From Bacillota bacterium (GTDB lineage: Bacteria > Bacillota > Clostridia > Lachnospirales > Lachnospiraceae): DNA of 21,744 nucleotides. Where the stretch lies: positions 1-21,744 of the forward strand of contig JAEYJO010000069.1 in the NCBI GenBank assembly GCA_023408815.1, written 5' to 3'. Each line of letters opens with the position of its first letter. Position 1 is the first letter of the stretch. Positions 15,262 through 21,619 of the stretch are shown one piece after another. Both the position numbers and the translations under genes were made by a program. The notes beneath the pieces are model-generated. The model had not been told where the DNA came from. It was given only the letters and a program-made list of their open reading frames with translations, and ran no database searches.

Positions 15262-15378
15262 AGAAAAATAAAAAGCAGCAGAGCGTCAGAAAGGGTCTGA
15301 CGCTCTACATGAGGGGAGTATAAATAATTAATATAAGGGTCTGTAAATAGAAATGATGAAGGGTTATTTCTATTTACA
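15262..15378 (-). ncRNA. Predicted small RNA with repeated ACCCUU motifs
   Basis: On the minus strand a promoter (TTGCTT at 15412-15407, 16 bases, TATAAT at 15390-15385) predicts a start at about 15378. That is exactly where a perfect 13-bp hairpin begins (15366-15378 with 15342-15354). An unpaired linker follows, then a terminator hairpin with an 11-bp stem (15280-15306) and a T-rich tail (to about 15262). ACCCTT occurs three times: in the first loop, in the linker and at the terminator loop. The linker also has CTCCCCTC. These are complementary to Shine-Dalgarno-like sequence, as in C-rich antisense RNAs of Firmicutes. No open reading frame fits this unit. Expression is unproven. Confidence 0.45.
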
Positions 15379-15384
15379 TATGTA

Positions 15385-15412
15385 ATTATAACACGAATTT
15401 TGAAAAAAGCAA
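15385..15412 (-). promoter_or_regulatory. Predicted promoter of the minus-strand small RNA
   Basis: TTGCTT (-35) and a perfect TATAAT (-10) have 16-base spacing on the minus strand. The nearer copy of the 24-bp direct repeat lies just upstream of the -35 box, suitably placed for an activator. Confidence 0.5.
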
Positions 15413-15416
15413 TACC

Positions 15417-15440
15417 AAAATAGTACCAAAGTCCTACAAA
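15417..15440. repeat. 24-bp direct repeat, copy 1
   Basis: Identical to 15463-15486, with starts 46 bases apart. The core is AGTACCAAAGTCCTACAAA. On the minus strand each copy contains two TTTG-starting half-motifs about 10-11 bases apart. It lies immediately upstream of the small RNA promoter, so a binding site for a regulator is plausible. Confidence 0.9.
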
Positions 15441-15462
15441 GTTTTTGTGCAATTTGAATAAA

Positions 15463-15486
15463 AAAATAGTACCAAAGTCCTACAAA
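15463..15486. repeat. 24-bp direct repeat, copy 2
   Basis: Exact second copy of 15417-15440. It ends 6 bases before the -35 element of the sigma-G-type promoter, so the repeat pair sits between two divergent predicted promoters and could affect either. Confidence 0.9.
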
Positions 15487-15492
15487 TGAATA

Positions 15493-15523
15493 TGAATACT
15501 TTCTTATATAACATGACATACTA
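15493..15523 (+). promoter_or_regulatory. Sigma-G (forespore) consensus promoter
   Basis: TGAATA at 15493-15498 and CATACTA at 15517-15523 are separated by 18 bases. Both match the published sigma-G consensus (TGAATA, CATACTA) at every position. The predicted start is near 15530, about 29 bases before the small Asn-rich gene. No convincing sigma-A promoter was seen at this spot. Confidence 0.65.
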
Positions 15524-15558
15524 CTTTTGTAACAAAAACTTATCAGGAGGAATTAAAC

Positions 15559-15708
15559 ATGTCTAAAAACGATTACAACCAAAACAGCGACAGGCAGAGT
15601 CAGGAGAACAAGTCCAATACCAGCAACAAACAGAACCAGAATCAGAAGAACAGCAACAACAGTAACAACAATAGTTCAAACAACAATCAGAAAAACAGCA
15701 ACTATTAA
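15559..15708 (+). CDS. 49-residue Asn/Gln/Ser/Lys-rich small protein, probably forespore-expressed
   Basis: ATG 15559 is preceded by a perfect AGGAGG (15545-15550) at 8 bases. The frame ends at TAA 15706-15708 and encodes 49 residues. The protein starts MSKNDYNQNSDRQSQENK and ends NNNQKNSNY. It is almost entirely Asn, Gln, Ser and Lys, with no Leu, Ile, Val, Phe, Trp, Ala or Cys. It has its own promoter (sigma-G consensus) and its own terminator (15726-15750), so it is a monocistronic gene and not a chance frame. Composition and promoter recall gamma-type small acid-soluble spore proteins (SspE), which are low-complexity and rich in Asn and Gln, but no sequence homology can be claimed. It is presumably disordered. 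Its function is unknown to me. Confidence 0.75.
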   Translation: MSKNDYNQNSDRQSQENKSNTSNKQNQNQKNSNNSNNNSSNNNQKNSNY

Positions 15709-15725
15709 AGCGGTTCTGGAATAGG

Positions 15726-15750
15726 AAGGGCATCGGAAGATGTCCTTTTT
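15726..15750 (+). terminator. Terminator of the small Asn-rich gene
   Basis: AAGGGCATC pairs with GATGTCCTT (one G-U) around a GGAA tetraloop, followed by a T tract, then AATGTAATAG, the tail motif also seen after other terminators. Confidence 0.88.
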
Positions 15751-15801
15751 AATGTAATAGAAATCTGCTCTGTTTTCGGCAGGCTTAAGCAGAATAAGTG
15801 A

Positions 15802-15831
15802 TTGACATGGAATAGAAAAAGGACTTAATAT
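15802..15831 (+). promoter_or_regulatory. Probable promoter of the methyltransferase-rdgB-yfcE operon
   Basis: TTGACA at 15802-15807 and TAATAT at 15826-15831 are separated by 18 bases, about 50 bases before the ATG at 15880. Confidence 0.6.
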
Positions 15832-15879
15832 AAAAAGGTATATTATGTAAGGACAATAGGATGTAAGGTAGAGGATCAG

Positions 15880-17052
15880 ATGAAAAGATATGAATTGATT
15901 GCGCCATGCCATTTCGGGCTTGAGGCGGTTTTAAAGAAGGAAATTGTCGATTTGGGTTACGATATAAGCGGGGTAGAGGACGGAAGAGTTACTTTTTACG
16001 GCGATGAAGAGGCAGTATGCCGCGCCAATGTTTTTTTGCGTACGGCGGAGAGAGTCCTCATTAAAATAGGAAGCTTTCGGGCGGAGACATATGAAGAGCT
16101 TTTTCAGGGCACGAAGAATCTGCCTTGGGAGGAATACGTTCCAAGGGACGGAAAGTTCTGGGTAGCGAAGGCCGGAAGTGTAAAGAGTAAGCTGTTCAGC
16201 CCCTCGGATATTCAGTCGATAATGAAGAAGGCCATGGTAGAGCGATTAAAAGAGGTATATCGCGAAAGCTGGTTTGAGGAAAGCGGAGAGTCATTTCCGG
16301 TAAGGGTCTTCTTATTAAAAGATGAGGTGACGGTAGGACTGGACACTACCGGTGATTCGTTACATAAAAGAGGATATCGCAAGCTGACGGCAAAAGCTCC
16401 CATTGCAGAGAATCTGGCAGCGGCACTCATTATGCTGACGCCGTGGAGAGCGGATCGAATATTGGTGGACCCTTTCTGCGGCAGCGGTACTATTCCGATA
16501 GAGGCGGCGATGATGGCAGCGAATATGGCACCGGGTATGCGCCGGGGATTCACGGCAAAGAGTTGGCCCCATATAGTAGGAGCACAGATTTGGCGGGATA
16601 CGCTTGAGGAAGCGGAGGAGATGGTCGACCTTCGCGTAGAAACGGATATACAGGGGTACGACGCGGATGAGGACATCGTTGCAGCAGCGAGGGAAAATGC
16701 GCGCCTTGCAGGAGTGGAAAGCTTGATCCATTTTCAGAAGCGTGAAGTAAGCGAGTTAAGCCATGCGAAAAAATATGGCTTCATTATAACGAATCCCCCT
16801 TATGGAGAGCGCCTGGAGGACAAAGAGAACCTTAGGCCGCTATATGAGACGATCGGTGAGCGCTTCCGCATGCTGGACGCGTGGTCCTTGTATATGATTA
16901 CCTCCTATGAGAATGCGCAGCAGGATATAGGGCGGAAAGCGGATAAGAACAGAAAAATATACAACGGTATGATGAAAACGTATTATTACCAGTTCCTTGG
17001 GCCGAAACCGGCGAAAAAGCCGAGGCCGGAGGGTGAAAAACGGCAGGAGTAA
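15880..17052 (+). CDS. THUMP domain class I SAM-dependent RNA methyltransferase (YpsC/RlmL type)
   Basis: A 390-residue predicted 23S rRNA guanine-N2 methyltransferase of the YpsC/RlmL-N family. The N-terminal ferredoxin-like and THUMP region covers about residues 1-160. The Rossmann methyltransferase domain follows, with motif I at D197 (DPFCGSGTIPIEAA) and the N6/N2-type catalytic motif NPPYGER from N305. The C-terminus is short and basic. ATG 15880 has GAGGA upstream. The following membrane protein begins just after the stop, with its ribosome site inside the end of this gene, indicating an operon. The exact target base cannot be read from sequence. Confidence 0.9.
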   Translation: MKRYELIAPCHFGLEAVLKKEIVDLGYDISGVEDGRVTFYGDEEAVCRANVFLRTAERVLIKIGSFRAETYEELFQGTKNLPWEEYVPRDGKFWVAKAGSVKSKLFSPSDIQSIMKKAMVERLKEVYRESWFEESGESFPVRVFLLKDEVTVGLDTTGDSLHKRGYRKLTAKAPIAENLAAALIMLTPWRADRILVDPFCGSGTIPIEAAMMAANMAPGMRRGFTAKSWPHIVGAQIWRDTLEEAEEMVDLRVETDIQGYDADEDIVAAARENARLAGVESLIHFQKREVSELSHAKKYGFIITNPPYGERLEDKENLRPLYETIGERFRMLDAWSLYMITSYENAQQDIGRKADKNRKIYNGMMKTYYYQFLGPKPAKKPRPEGEKRQE

Positions 17053-17059
17053 AGTAGCT

Positions 17060-18100
17060 ATGCGGCAGCAATTGATGAAAAAAACAGTGATATACAGTGT
17101 GATATTTGCGGTTGCCGCAATGGCTTTCATCGTATATTCTGCTTCCCACAAGGTAATTATGATTGCAGATGTGGCGCAGGACGAGGTACAGGTAAAAGCA
17201 GGTGGAGGGGGAACAGCATCTGAGGAAAAAAGTCTTCTCACTTTCGGAGCGAATGCGGAGAATGCGGATTATCTATGTATTCCTTTTCAGGAAGGGATAA
17301 AAGCTGAGACGGTAAAAATAGAAAATCACTATATGGATCATGAGTTATGGATAAGCTTTGAAAATGACTGCAGCGATTTTTATAAAAGCAATCAGATTAC
17401 GGGAAATAAGGATAATATAAATAATGGTTATTGCGAACAGGAAGAAAAGAAAACGATATTAAAATTTTCGTTGACAGGAGTATTTGAATATCGTAGTATT
17501 TTGGAAGAAAATAATTTGTACATAGAATTTCTTCCTCCGAAGGAAATGTATGAAAAGATAGTAGTCATCGACCCTGCAGGCGGAGGAGAAGAATACGGAG
17601 CCAGAAAAGGACTGATTTCGGAGAAGGAAGTAACTCTGGAGATTGCAAAGAAACTGAAGGAAAAGCTGGATGCCACAGATATTAAGGTATATTACACCAG
17701 AATGGAGGATGTGTATCCCGATGAGGCGAGCCGGGCGGCAATCGCTAACGATACGCAAGCGGACATGCTGATACGCATTCAGGCAGGTGCGAACGCGGAT
17801 TCTTCGCTTTTTGGCACTCGCGCAGTATACAATGAAAGCTATTTCATACCGGAATTCGGAAGCATCGAGCTTGCTGATTTACTGGAGCGGGAAGTAGTTA
17901 CCGCGATTCGGGGCAAGGCCATTGGACTGGTCGCTGCGAATGAATCGGAATATGTGCTTCAGGAGGCTATGGTGCCGGCAGCGGGCATAAGCGTTGGTTA
18001 TATAACGAATGAAAAGGAAGAAGCTCTTCTGAAAAGCGAAGCCTATCTGGAGAACGTTGCGGATGGGATATATAACGCTATTTTGAAGGCATATGAATGA
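17060..18100 (+). CDS. Membrane-anchored degenerate amidase_3 protein (likely pseudoenzyme)
   Basis: A 347-residue protein with a basic N-terminus and one membrane segment (about 10-28). A beta-rich AMIN-like region follows (about 60-165), then an N-acetylmuramoyl-L-alanine amidase (Amidase_3) fold starting at IVVIDPAGGGEEYGARKG. The zinc and catalytic residues are largely lost. The His of DPGHGG is G174, the His of the SIHAN motif is Q241, and the catalytic Glu of the VE-x-GF motif is S311. Only the Glu ligand (E188, in SEKE) remains. The fold signature, spacing and GYITNEKEE segment still identify the family. ATG 17060 with CAGGAG is chosen over a longer TTG frame overlapping the methyltransferase gene. 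Its stop overlaps the ribosome site of rdgB. It is probably a structural or regulatory peptidoglycan-associated protein. Confidence 0.82.
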   Translation: MRQQLMKKTVIYSVIFAVAAMAFIVYSASHKVIMIADVAQDEVQVKAGGGGTASEEKSLLTFGANAENADYLCIPFQEGIKAETVKIENHYMDHELWISFENDCSDFYKSNQITGNKDNINNGYCEQEEKKTILKFSLTGVFEYRSILEENNLYIEFLPPKEMYEKIVVIDPAGGGEEYGARKGLISEKEVTLEIAKKLKEKLDATDIKVYYTRMEDVYPDEASRAAIANDTQADMLIRIQAGANADSSLFGTRAVYNESYFIPEFGSIELADLLEREVVTAIRGKAIGLVAANESEYVLQEAMVPAAGISVGYITNEKEEALLKSEAYLENVADGIYNAILKAYE

Positions 18101-18110
18101 GGACATATAT

Positions 18111-18707
18111 ATGGGAAGGAAAATTGTTTTCGCTACGGGAAATGCAGGGAAGATGAAGGAAATCAGAGAGATTCTGGCTGATACGGGCTGGGAAGTGCTC
18201 TCCATGAAGGAAGTGGGAATCGATATACCCATTGAAGAGAACGGGGCGACCTTCGAAGCGAATGCAATCATAAAGGCGAAAGCGGTATCCGAGGTCTGCG
18301 GGGAAGTTGTTCTTGCGGATGATTCGGGCCTGGAAATCGATTATTTGAATAAAGAACCGGGCATATATTCTGCGAGATATATGGGAGAGAATACGCCCTA
18401 TCGGATTAAGAACGCTAATTTGATAGAAAGGCTTTCGGGGGTACCGGATGAAGAGCGAACGGCGCGCTTTATATGTGCCATAGCGGCTTTTTTTCCGGAT
18501 GGAGAGATAATTACTACATATGGAGAGGTCGAAGGCAGGATCGACTATGAAGAAAAAGGGAAAAACGGGTTCGGATACGATCCGATATTTTATCTGCCTG
18601 AACTCGGAAAAACTACGGCTGAGCTTAGTGACGATGAGAAAAACGACATTAGCCACAGGGGAAAAGCATTGCGCAAAATGAAGGAAGAGCTAAAGAGAAA
18701 GCTTTGA
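18111..18707 (+). CDS. rdgB: RdgB/HAM1 non-canonical purine NTP pyrophosphatase
   Basis: A 199-residue house-cleaning enzyme that hydrolyses ITP, dITP and XTP to the monophosphate and pyrophosphate, keeping deaminated purines out of nucleic acids. Signatures are FATGNAGKMKEI at the N-terminus, the catalytic ADDSGLEID, PGIYSARY, KGKNGFGYDPIF, and SHRGKAL at the C-terminus. ATG 18111 has TGAGGA 7 bases upstream and gives the usual start; an in-frame ATG at 18093 overlaps the preceding gene. The yfcE-like gene follows after 13 bases in the same operon, a common rdgB-yfcE arrangement in Firmicutes. Confidence 0.95.
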   Translation: MGRKIVFATGNAGKMKEIREILADTGWEVLSMKEVGIDIPIEENGATFEANAIIKAKAVSEVCGEVVLADDSGLEIDYLNKEPGIYSARYMGENTPYRIKNANLIERLSGVPDEERTARFICAIAAFFPDGEIITTYGEVEGRIDYEEKGKNGFGYDPIFYLPELGKTTAELSDDEKNDISHRGKALRKMKEELKRKL

Positions 18708-18720
18708 AGAGAGGACTAGT

Positions 18721-19200
18721 ATGCGTGTACTGATAGTAAGTGATACACATCGCCAGAACAATAACTACCTGAAGGTTCTTGAAAGAGAAAGGCCCATTGA
18801 TATGGTGGTTCATTGCGGGGACGCCGAGGGAAGTGAATATTTGATCTGCGAAAGTGCAGGCTGTCCGGTGGAGATCGTCACCGGAAATAATGATTTTTTC
18901 TCCGATCTCCCCCGGGAAAAGGAATTTACCATCGGTAGCTACAAAGTATGGCTGACCCATGGACACAACTATTATGTTACGATGGGAAACGAATCCCTCA
19001 AAGAAGAGGCGGTTGCACGGGGGGCTGACATAGTCATCTACGGGCATACGCATAGACCCCTCATCGATATCGAGGACAAGGTCATCGCAGTCAATCCGGG
19101 AAGTCTGGCTTATCCAAGGCAAGAAGGAAAGAGACCGTCTTATGTGATGATGGAGCTGGATAATGAGGGAAAAGCGCATTTCGATATTTTCTATTTATAG
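18721..19200 (+). CDS. yfcE: YfcE/MJ0936-family metallophosphoesterase
   Basis: A 159-residue calcineurin-like phosphoesterase. The two-metal site is complete: D8 and H10 (SDTH), D34 (CGD), N57 (GNND), H80 (LTHGH) and H109/H111 (YGHTHRP). The family hydrolyses phosphodiesters in vitro; the natural substrate is uncertain. ATG 18721 follows GAGAGGA at about 6 bases. It is the last gene of the operon starting at 15880. No good terminator is visible before the tRNA promoter about 50 bases downstream. Confidence 0.92.
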   Translation: MRVLIVSDTHRQNNNYLKVLERERPIDMVVHCGDAEGSEYLICESAGCPVEIVTGNNDFFSDLPREKEFTIGSYKVWLTHGHNYYVTMGNESLKEEAVARGADIVIYGHTHRPLIDIEDKVIAVNPGSLAYPRQEGKRPSYVMMELDNEGKAHFDIFYL

Positions 19201-19249
19201 GGCTGAAAAGCGGATGAATTTTAAGTGCTGATAAAGTTATAAAAATATG

Positions 19250-19278
19250 TTGACATGATTTAAACCTTATTATATAAT
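19250..19278 (+). promoter_or_regulatory. Consensus sigma-A promoter of the tRNA operon
   Basis: TTGACA at 19250-19255 and TATAAT at 19273-19278 with exactly 17 bases between. The start is predicted near 19285, about 28 bases before tRNA-Pro. Confidence 0.9.
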
Positions 19279-19312
19279 ATATCTTGCGCTGTAATAAGGC
19301 GAGTGGGTGCGC

Positions 19313-19387
19313 CGGGGTGTGGCTCAGCTTGGCTAGAGCGCTTGGTTTGGGACCAAGAAGTCGCAGGTTCGAATCCTGTCACCCCGA
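19313..19387 (+). tRNA. tRNA-Pro (anticodon TGG)
   Basis: The cloverleaf is complete. Acceptor CGGGGTG pairs with CACCCCG, the anticodon stem is CTTGG/CCAAG with loop TTTGGGA, and the T loop is GTTCGAATC. CCA is not encoded. It is the first tRNA of the operon. Confidence 0.97.
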
Positions 19388-19415
19388 TTTTTAATCGGAT
19401 GTCGCAATAGAATAT

Positions 19416-19486
19416 GCGGGTGTAGTTCAATGGTAGAACACTAGCCTTCCAAGCTAGATACGTGGGTTCGATTCCCATCACCCGCT
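19416..19486 (+). tRNA. tRNA-Gly (anticodon TCC)
   Basis: Acceptor GCGGGTG pairs with CACCCGC, and the anticodon stem is CTAGC/GCTAG with loop CTTCCAA. The last bases of the gene begin the first unit of a 61-bp tandem duplication. CCA is not encoded. Confidence 0.97.
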
Positions 19487-19615
19487 TTGGCGGAGCCAAG
19501 CGTGCGATGGGAATATTTATCCCAGTCTGCGACGCATGTCACCCGCTTTGGCGGAGCCAAGCGTGCGATGGGAATATTTATCCCAGTCTGCGACGCATGC
19601 ACCCGCTTTGACGGA
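19478..19615 (+). repeat. 61-bp tandem duplication carrying the tRNA-Gly 3' end
   Basis: 19478-19538 and 19539-19599 are identical. A partial third copy starts at 19600 (CACCCGCTTTGACGGA). Each unit starts with the tRNA-Gly 3' acceptor strand CACCCGC. It contains a hairpin GCTTTGGC-GGA-GCCAAGC and a second stem TGGGA/TCCCA with outer GCGT/ACGC pairing. Confidence 0.93.
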
Positions 19616-19639
19616 CAAACCGTTCGATAATATTAATAT

Positions 19640-19713
<74 letters not shown>

Positions 19714-19762
19714 TTTGAGATAGGAATTACTATCTTGTAATAGGAATTAATATCTCGCTATG

Positions 19763-19836
19763 GTGGGTGTAGCACAGTTGGTTAGCGCGTCAGATTGTGG
19801 TTCTGAAGGTCGAGGGTTCGAATCCCTTTACCCACC
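19763..19836 (+). tRNA. tRNA-His (anticodon GTG)
   Basis: Acceptor GTGGGTG pairs with TACCCAC, and the anticodon stem is TCAGA/TCTGA with loop TTGTGGT. A G at 19762 can supply the extra G-1 and pairs with the discriminator C, as is typical of tRNA-His. Confidence 0.97.
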
Positions 19837-19905
19837 TTTTTACTTTTAGGAGGAGCATAACGCCCTCGAGGTTGTCTTTACGGACAAGCTTGGTGTTAAA
19901 AGTGA

Positions 19906-19977
19906 TGGGCTATCGCCAAGCGGTAAGGCACAGGACTTTGACTCCTGCAGTCGCTGGTTCGAATCCAGCTAGCCCAG
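19906..19977 (+). tRNA. tRNA-Gln (anticodon TTG)
   Basis: Acceptor TGGGCTA pairs with TAGCCCA, and the anticodon stem is CAGGA/TCCTG with loop CTTTGAC. The upstream 69-base spacer has its own pairing (CTTTTA/TAAAAG and TTGTC/GACAA), perhaps for processing. Confidence 0.97.
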
Positions 19978-19986
19978 TTTAAATAT

Positions 19987-20059
19987 GGGGTATTAGCTCA
20001 GTCGGTAGAGCACTTGACTTTTAATCAAGTTGTCCGGGGTTCGAACCCCCGATGCCTCA
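19987..20059 (+). tRNA. tRNA-Lys (anticodon TTT)
   Basis: Acceptor GGGGTAT pairs with ATGCCTC with two G-U pairs, and the anticodon stem is CTTGA/TCAAG with loop CTTTTAA. It is the last tRNA, followed by a strong terminator. Confidence 0.97.
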
Positions 20060-20073
20060 CTATAAATGAAGCG

Positions 20074-20110
20074 ACATCTTTATCTGACAAGATATAAGAT
20101 GTTCTTTTTT
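20074..20110 (+). terminator. Terminator of the tRNA operon
   Basis: ACATCTT-TATC pairs with GATA-T-AAGATGT around a 6-base loop, followed by TCTTTTTT and then the tail ATGTAACA. Confidence 0.93.
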
Positions 20111-20157
20111 ATGTAACAAAAAATTTTTTGACTTTATTGCACTGAAAGGATGAAATT

Positions 20158-21537
20158 ATGGAATTACAAAAAGAAAATAAAATGGGCTATATGCCCGTAA
20201 ATAAATTATTATTGTCGATGTCATTGCCTATCATGGTTTCCATGCTGGTACAGGCGCTATATAACATAGTGGACAGTGTCTTTGTGGCGATGATTAACGA
20301 GAACGCATTGACGGCGGTATCTCTGGCCTTCCCGATACAAAGCCTTATGATTGCAGTGGCGGTAGGTACCGGTGTAGGTATCAATGCGGTATTATCCAAA
20401 TCGCTGGGAGAGAAGAACTATGAAAAGGTAAATAAAACTGCGGTCAACGGTGTCTTTCTTGCACTTATATCCTACTTTGTCTTTCTTTTGGTGGGTTTGA
20501 CGGCAGTGGTTCCGTTTTACCGCAGCCAGACTGCGGATGCGCAGATTCTGGAATATGGTAAAATATATCTGACGATCGTATGCGTAGCTTCTCTGGGCAT
20601 ATTCATTCAGATTACCTTCGAACGCATGCTTCAATCTACCGGTAAAACTATTTTTACTATGGTAACGCAGGGAACGGGGGCTATCATTAACCTTATTCTG
20701 AATCCGATTCTTATATTCGGACTGCTTGGAATGCCGAAGCTTGGCATTGCCGGTTCAGCGGTAGCTACCGTTGTAGGACAGACAATTGCAGGCGTTCTGG
20801 CGGTGGTCATCAACCATAGGTTAAATCATGAGGTGAAGCTGCATTTTAAAGGATTTCGACCGGATAAGGAGATTATCAGGCAGATATTTATCATAGGGAT
20901 TCCTTCGATCGTTATGCAGGCTATGGGGTCTTTGATGACCTATGGCATCAATCTCATACTTATTTCGTTCACGGCGACAGCGACGGCGGTATTCGGCGTA
21001 TATTTCAAACTTCAAAGCTTTGTTTTCATGCCAATATTTGGTTTGAATAACGGTATGGTTCCTATTATCGCGTATAATTATGGTGCGGGAAAGAAAGACC
21101 GTTTGATAAAGACGATAAAACTCAGTATTTTTTATGCGGTAGCGCTTATGGTAGTGGGATTTTTTATATTCCAGATATTCCCTCATATATTGTTACAGAT
21201 GTTCAATGCCTCTGAAACGATGTTTGCCATAGGAGTACCGGCACTGCGTATCATCAGCATCAGCTTCTTGGTCGCCGGATTCTCGATCATATGCAGCTCA
21301 GTATTTCAAGCGCTGGGTAATGGGGTGTACAGCATGGTGATCTCGTTGATCAGACAGCTGATCGTACTTCTTCCTGCTGCATACTTACTGTCCAAGCTGG
21401 GAGATGTGGATTATGTATGGTGGTCGTTCCCGATTGCGGAAATAGTGGCATTGATGTTGTCTGCATTTTTCCTCACCCGTATTAATCACAAGGTAATAAG
21501 GCATATAGGAGAGAAAAAGGAAACGAATGCCCGGTAA
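20158..21537 (+). CDS. MATE-family multidrug/Na+ efflux transporter
   Basis: A 459-residue membrane protein with about 12 hydrophobic segments in two related halves. It opens with LLLSMSLPIMVSMLVQALYNIVDSVFV, the first helix pattern of MepA/DinF-like MATE exporters. NPILIFGLLG and a later YNYGAGKKDR segment are also family features. It exports organic cations or other compounds using a Na+ or H+ gradient; the substrate is unknown. ATG 20158 follows AAAGGA. No clear promoter is visible in the short gap after the tRNA terminator. It is followed by a GC-rich hairpin region and the right terminal repeat. Confidence 0.93.
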   Translation: MELQKENKMGYMPVNKLLLSMSLPIMVSMLVQALYNIVDSVFVAMINENALTAVSLAFPIQSLMIAVAVGTGVGINAVLSKSLGEKNYEKVNKTAVNGVFLALISYFVFLLVGLTAVVPFYRSQTADAQILEYGKIYLTIVCVASLGIFIQITFERMLQSTGKTIFTMVTQGTGAIINLILNPILIFGLLGMPKLGIAGSAVATVVGQTIAGVLAVVINHRLNHEVKLHFKGFRPDKEIIRQIFIIGIPSIVMQAMGSLMTYGINLILISFTATATAVFGVYFKLQSFVFMPIFGLNNGMVPIIAYNYGAGKKDRLIKTIKLSIFYAVALMVVGFFIFQIFPHILLQMFNASETMFAIGVPALRIISISFLVAGFSIICSSVFQALGNGVYSMVISLIRQLIVLLPAAYLLSKLGDVDYVWWSFPIAEIVALMLSAFFLTRINHKVIRHIGEKKETNAR

Positions 21538-21556
21538 CATAAAAGGAATGAGAAAA

Positions 21557-21580
21557 CCTCGCTCGCTTAAAGCGGGAGTC
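21557..21580 (+). terminator. Weak hairpin after the MATE gene
   Basis: CTCGCT can pair with AGCGGG (one G-U) around a 7-base loop, with no good T tract. It could be a weak terminator or part of the repeat element that begins nearby. Confidence 0.3.
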
Positions 21581-21619
21581 TTAATCAGGCAAGGAACTAA
21601 AAAAGCCCTCAGGAGAAAT

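Noticed and set aside
15021..15452. Minus-strand 143-codon frame across the DUF1700 end and the small RNA region
   Set aside because: Low-quality composition, no ribosome site, crosses a predicted terminator and overlaps a real gene; the small RNA reading is preferred for 15262-15378.
15417..15486. The two 24-bp repeats as a CRISPR array
   Set aside because: Only two copies, a 22-base spacing and no cas genes; the placement between promoters fits regulator sites better.
15676..15912. Minus-strand 78-codon frame over the terminator and promoter before the methyltransferase
   Set aside because: It spans a terminator and a sigma-A promoter of the plus strand and has no recognisable protein features.
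16997..17059. Longer amidase-like protein starting at TTG 16997
   Set aside because: It would overlap the methyltransferase gene by 56 bases and lacks a ribosome site, whereas ATG 17060 has CAGGAG at suitable spacing.
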